Positions 5,720 through 5,767 of a stretch of 5,767 nucleotides of DNA are shown piece after piece (position 1 is the first letter of the stretch; the number at the start of each line of letters is the position of its first letter). Position numbers and translations under genes: made by a program. The notes under the pieces are model-generated. The model did no database searches and was not told the DNA's origin. It saw only the letters and a program-made list of their open reading frames with translations. Source of the DNA: Kingella_B sp963529665. Its GTDB lineage: Bacteria > Pseudomonadota > Gammaproteobacteria > Burkholderiales > Neisseriaceae. The DNA lies in NCBI GenBank assembly GCA_963529665.1, contig CAUSAG010000047.1, positions 1 to 5,767 on the forward strand. The letters run 5' to 3'.

Positions 5720-5767
5720 GACAATTATTTCCTTCAATACCTACCGTAAACGCTTTACCTTTTATAT

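Larger units (their letters stand above)
4678..5767 (-). mobile_element. IS1-family element remnant, interrupted and cut by window edge
   Basis: The transposase remnant (stop at 4717-4719) is followed after 37 bases by GGTAGTGTCCTAA on the plus strand (from 4678), which I take as the element's end. IS1-family ends begin with GG, and the transposase usually stops close to that end. The element continues past 5767, so its other end and its target duplication cannot be seen. It is split by a complete IS481-family element at 4836-5712. The exact boundary at 4678 is an inference. Confidence 0.6.
4717..5767 (-). pseudogene. IS1-family transposase, C-terminal part, disrupted by IS insertion
   Basis: If 4836-5712 and one copy of the 7-bp duplication are removed, one frame on the minus strand stays open from the window edge (5765) to a TGA at 4717-4719, giving about 55 residues. 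The upstream piece reads FTVGIEGNNCRLR and the downstream piece reads HRCARAIRRSCCFSKSEFYH, then FKVFDLVFHYVNNGYV. This matches the C-terminus of IS1-family transposases as I know them: a Glu-containing IEGNN motif (probably the last catalytic acid), a basic helix, CCFSKS, and a hydrophobic end with an Asn-Gly near the stop. The insertion separates the Glu-bearing part from the basic C-terminus. Reading from upstream, translation runs into the inserted element and stops near 5664-5666, so the gene is broken. The N-terminus is outside the window. Confidence 0.75.

Noticed and set aside
1..5767. CRISPR array, tRNA, rRNA, toxin-antitoxin or phage defence genes
   Set aside because: No regularly spaced repeats, no cloverleaf or rRNA-like sequence, and no protein with matching motifs were seen on either strand.

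Overview
The window looks like chromosomal DNA from a member of the Neisseriaceae, most likely Kingella or a close relative. The main evidence is the 12-mer AGGCAGCCTGAA, written TTCAGGCTGCCT on the other strand. It occurs exactly four times (87-98, 207-218, 242-253, 3752-3763), with several near copies. It matches the Kingella dialect of the Neisseriaceae DNA uptake sequence (DUS) as I recall it. The protein families and the intermediate base composition fit this assignment, but the species cannot be named from the sequence alone.

All recognised genes are on the minus strand, so transcription runs from high to low coordinates. Region 1 (about 4678-5767) is an insertion-sequence island. A complete 877-bp IS481-family element (4836-5712) has 25-bp imperfect terminal inverted repeats and a perfect 7-bp target duplication (CTTAACC). 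It sits inside the 3' end of an older IS1-family transposase gene, whose C-terminal codons can be read on both sides of the insertion. Region 2 (3771-4547) is an FkbM-type methyltransferase gene with its own -10 box and Shine-Dalgarno site. Region 3 (3574-3770) is a 197-bp spacer with a DUS, a 72-bp element bounded by perfect 10-bp inverted repeats, and a promoter-like TATAAT facing the next gene. Region 4 (317-3573) is a two-gene operon with a 14-bp gap: a 708-residue protein with an N-terminal HAD domain and a large C-terminal domain, then a family 2 (GT-A) glycosyltransferase. Region 5 (1-316) has no gene. It holds a cluster of DUS copies, a strong hairpin built from two inverted DUS that probably ends the operon, and a GC-rich multi-hairpin segment.

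The methyltransferase, HAD protein and glycosyltransferase resemble the accessory part of a surface-glycan locus (capsule, lipooligosaccharide or glycoprotein glycan). The glycosyltransferase would add a sugar, the FkbM enzyme would O-methylate a sugar or related group, and the HAD protein has an unknown but recurrent role in such loci. No polymerase, flippase, export or nucleotide-sugar synthesis gene lies in the window, so the glycan itself cannot be named. I see no CRISPR array, RNA gene or obvious defence system. The points most worth a second look are the nested insertion sequences, the HAD protein with its non-standard catalytic loop and uncharacterised C-terminal half, and the A8 tract in the promoter spacer of the methyltransferase gene.
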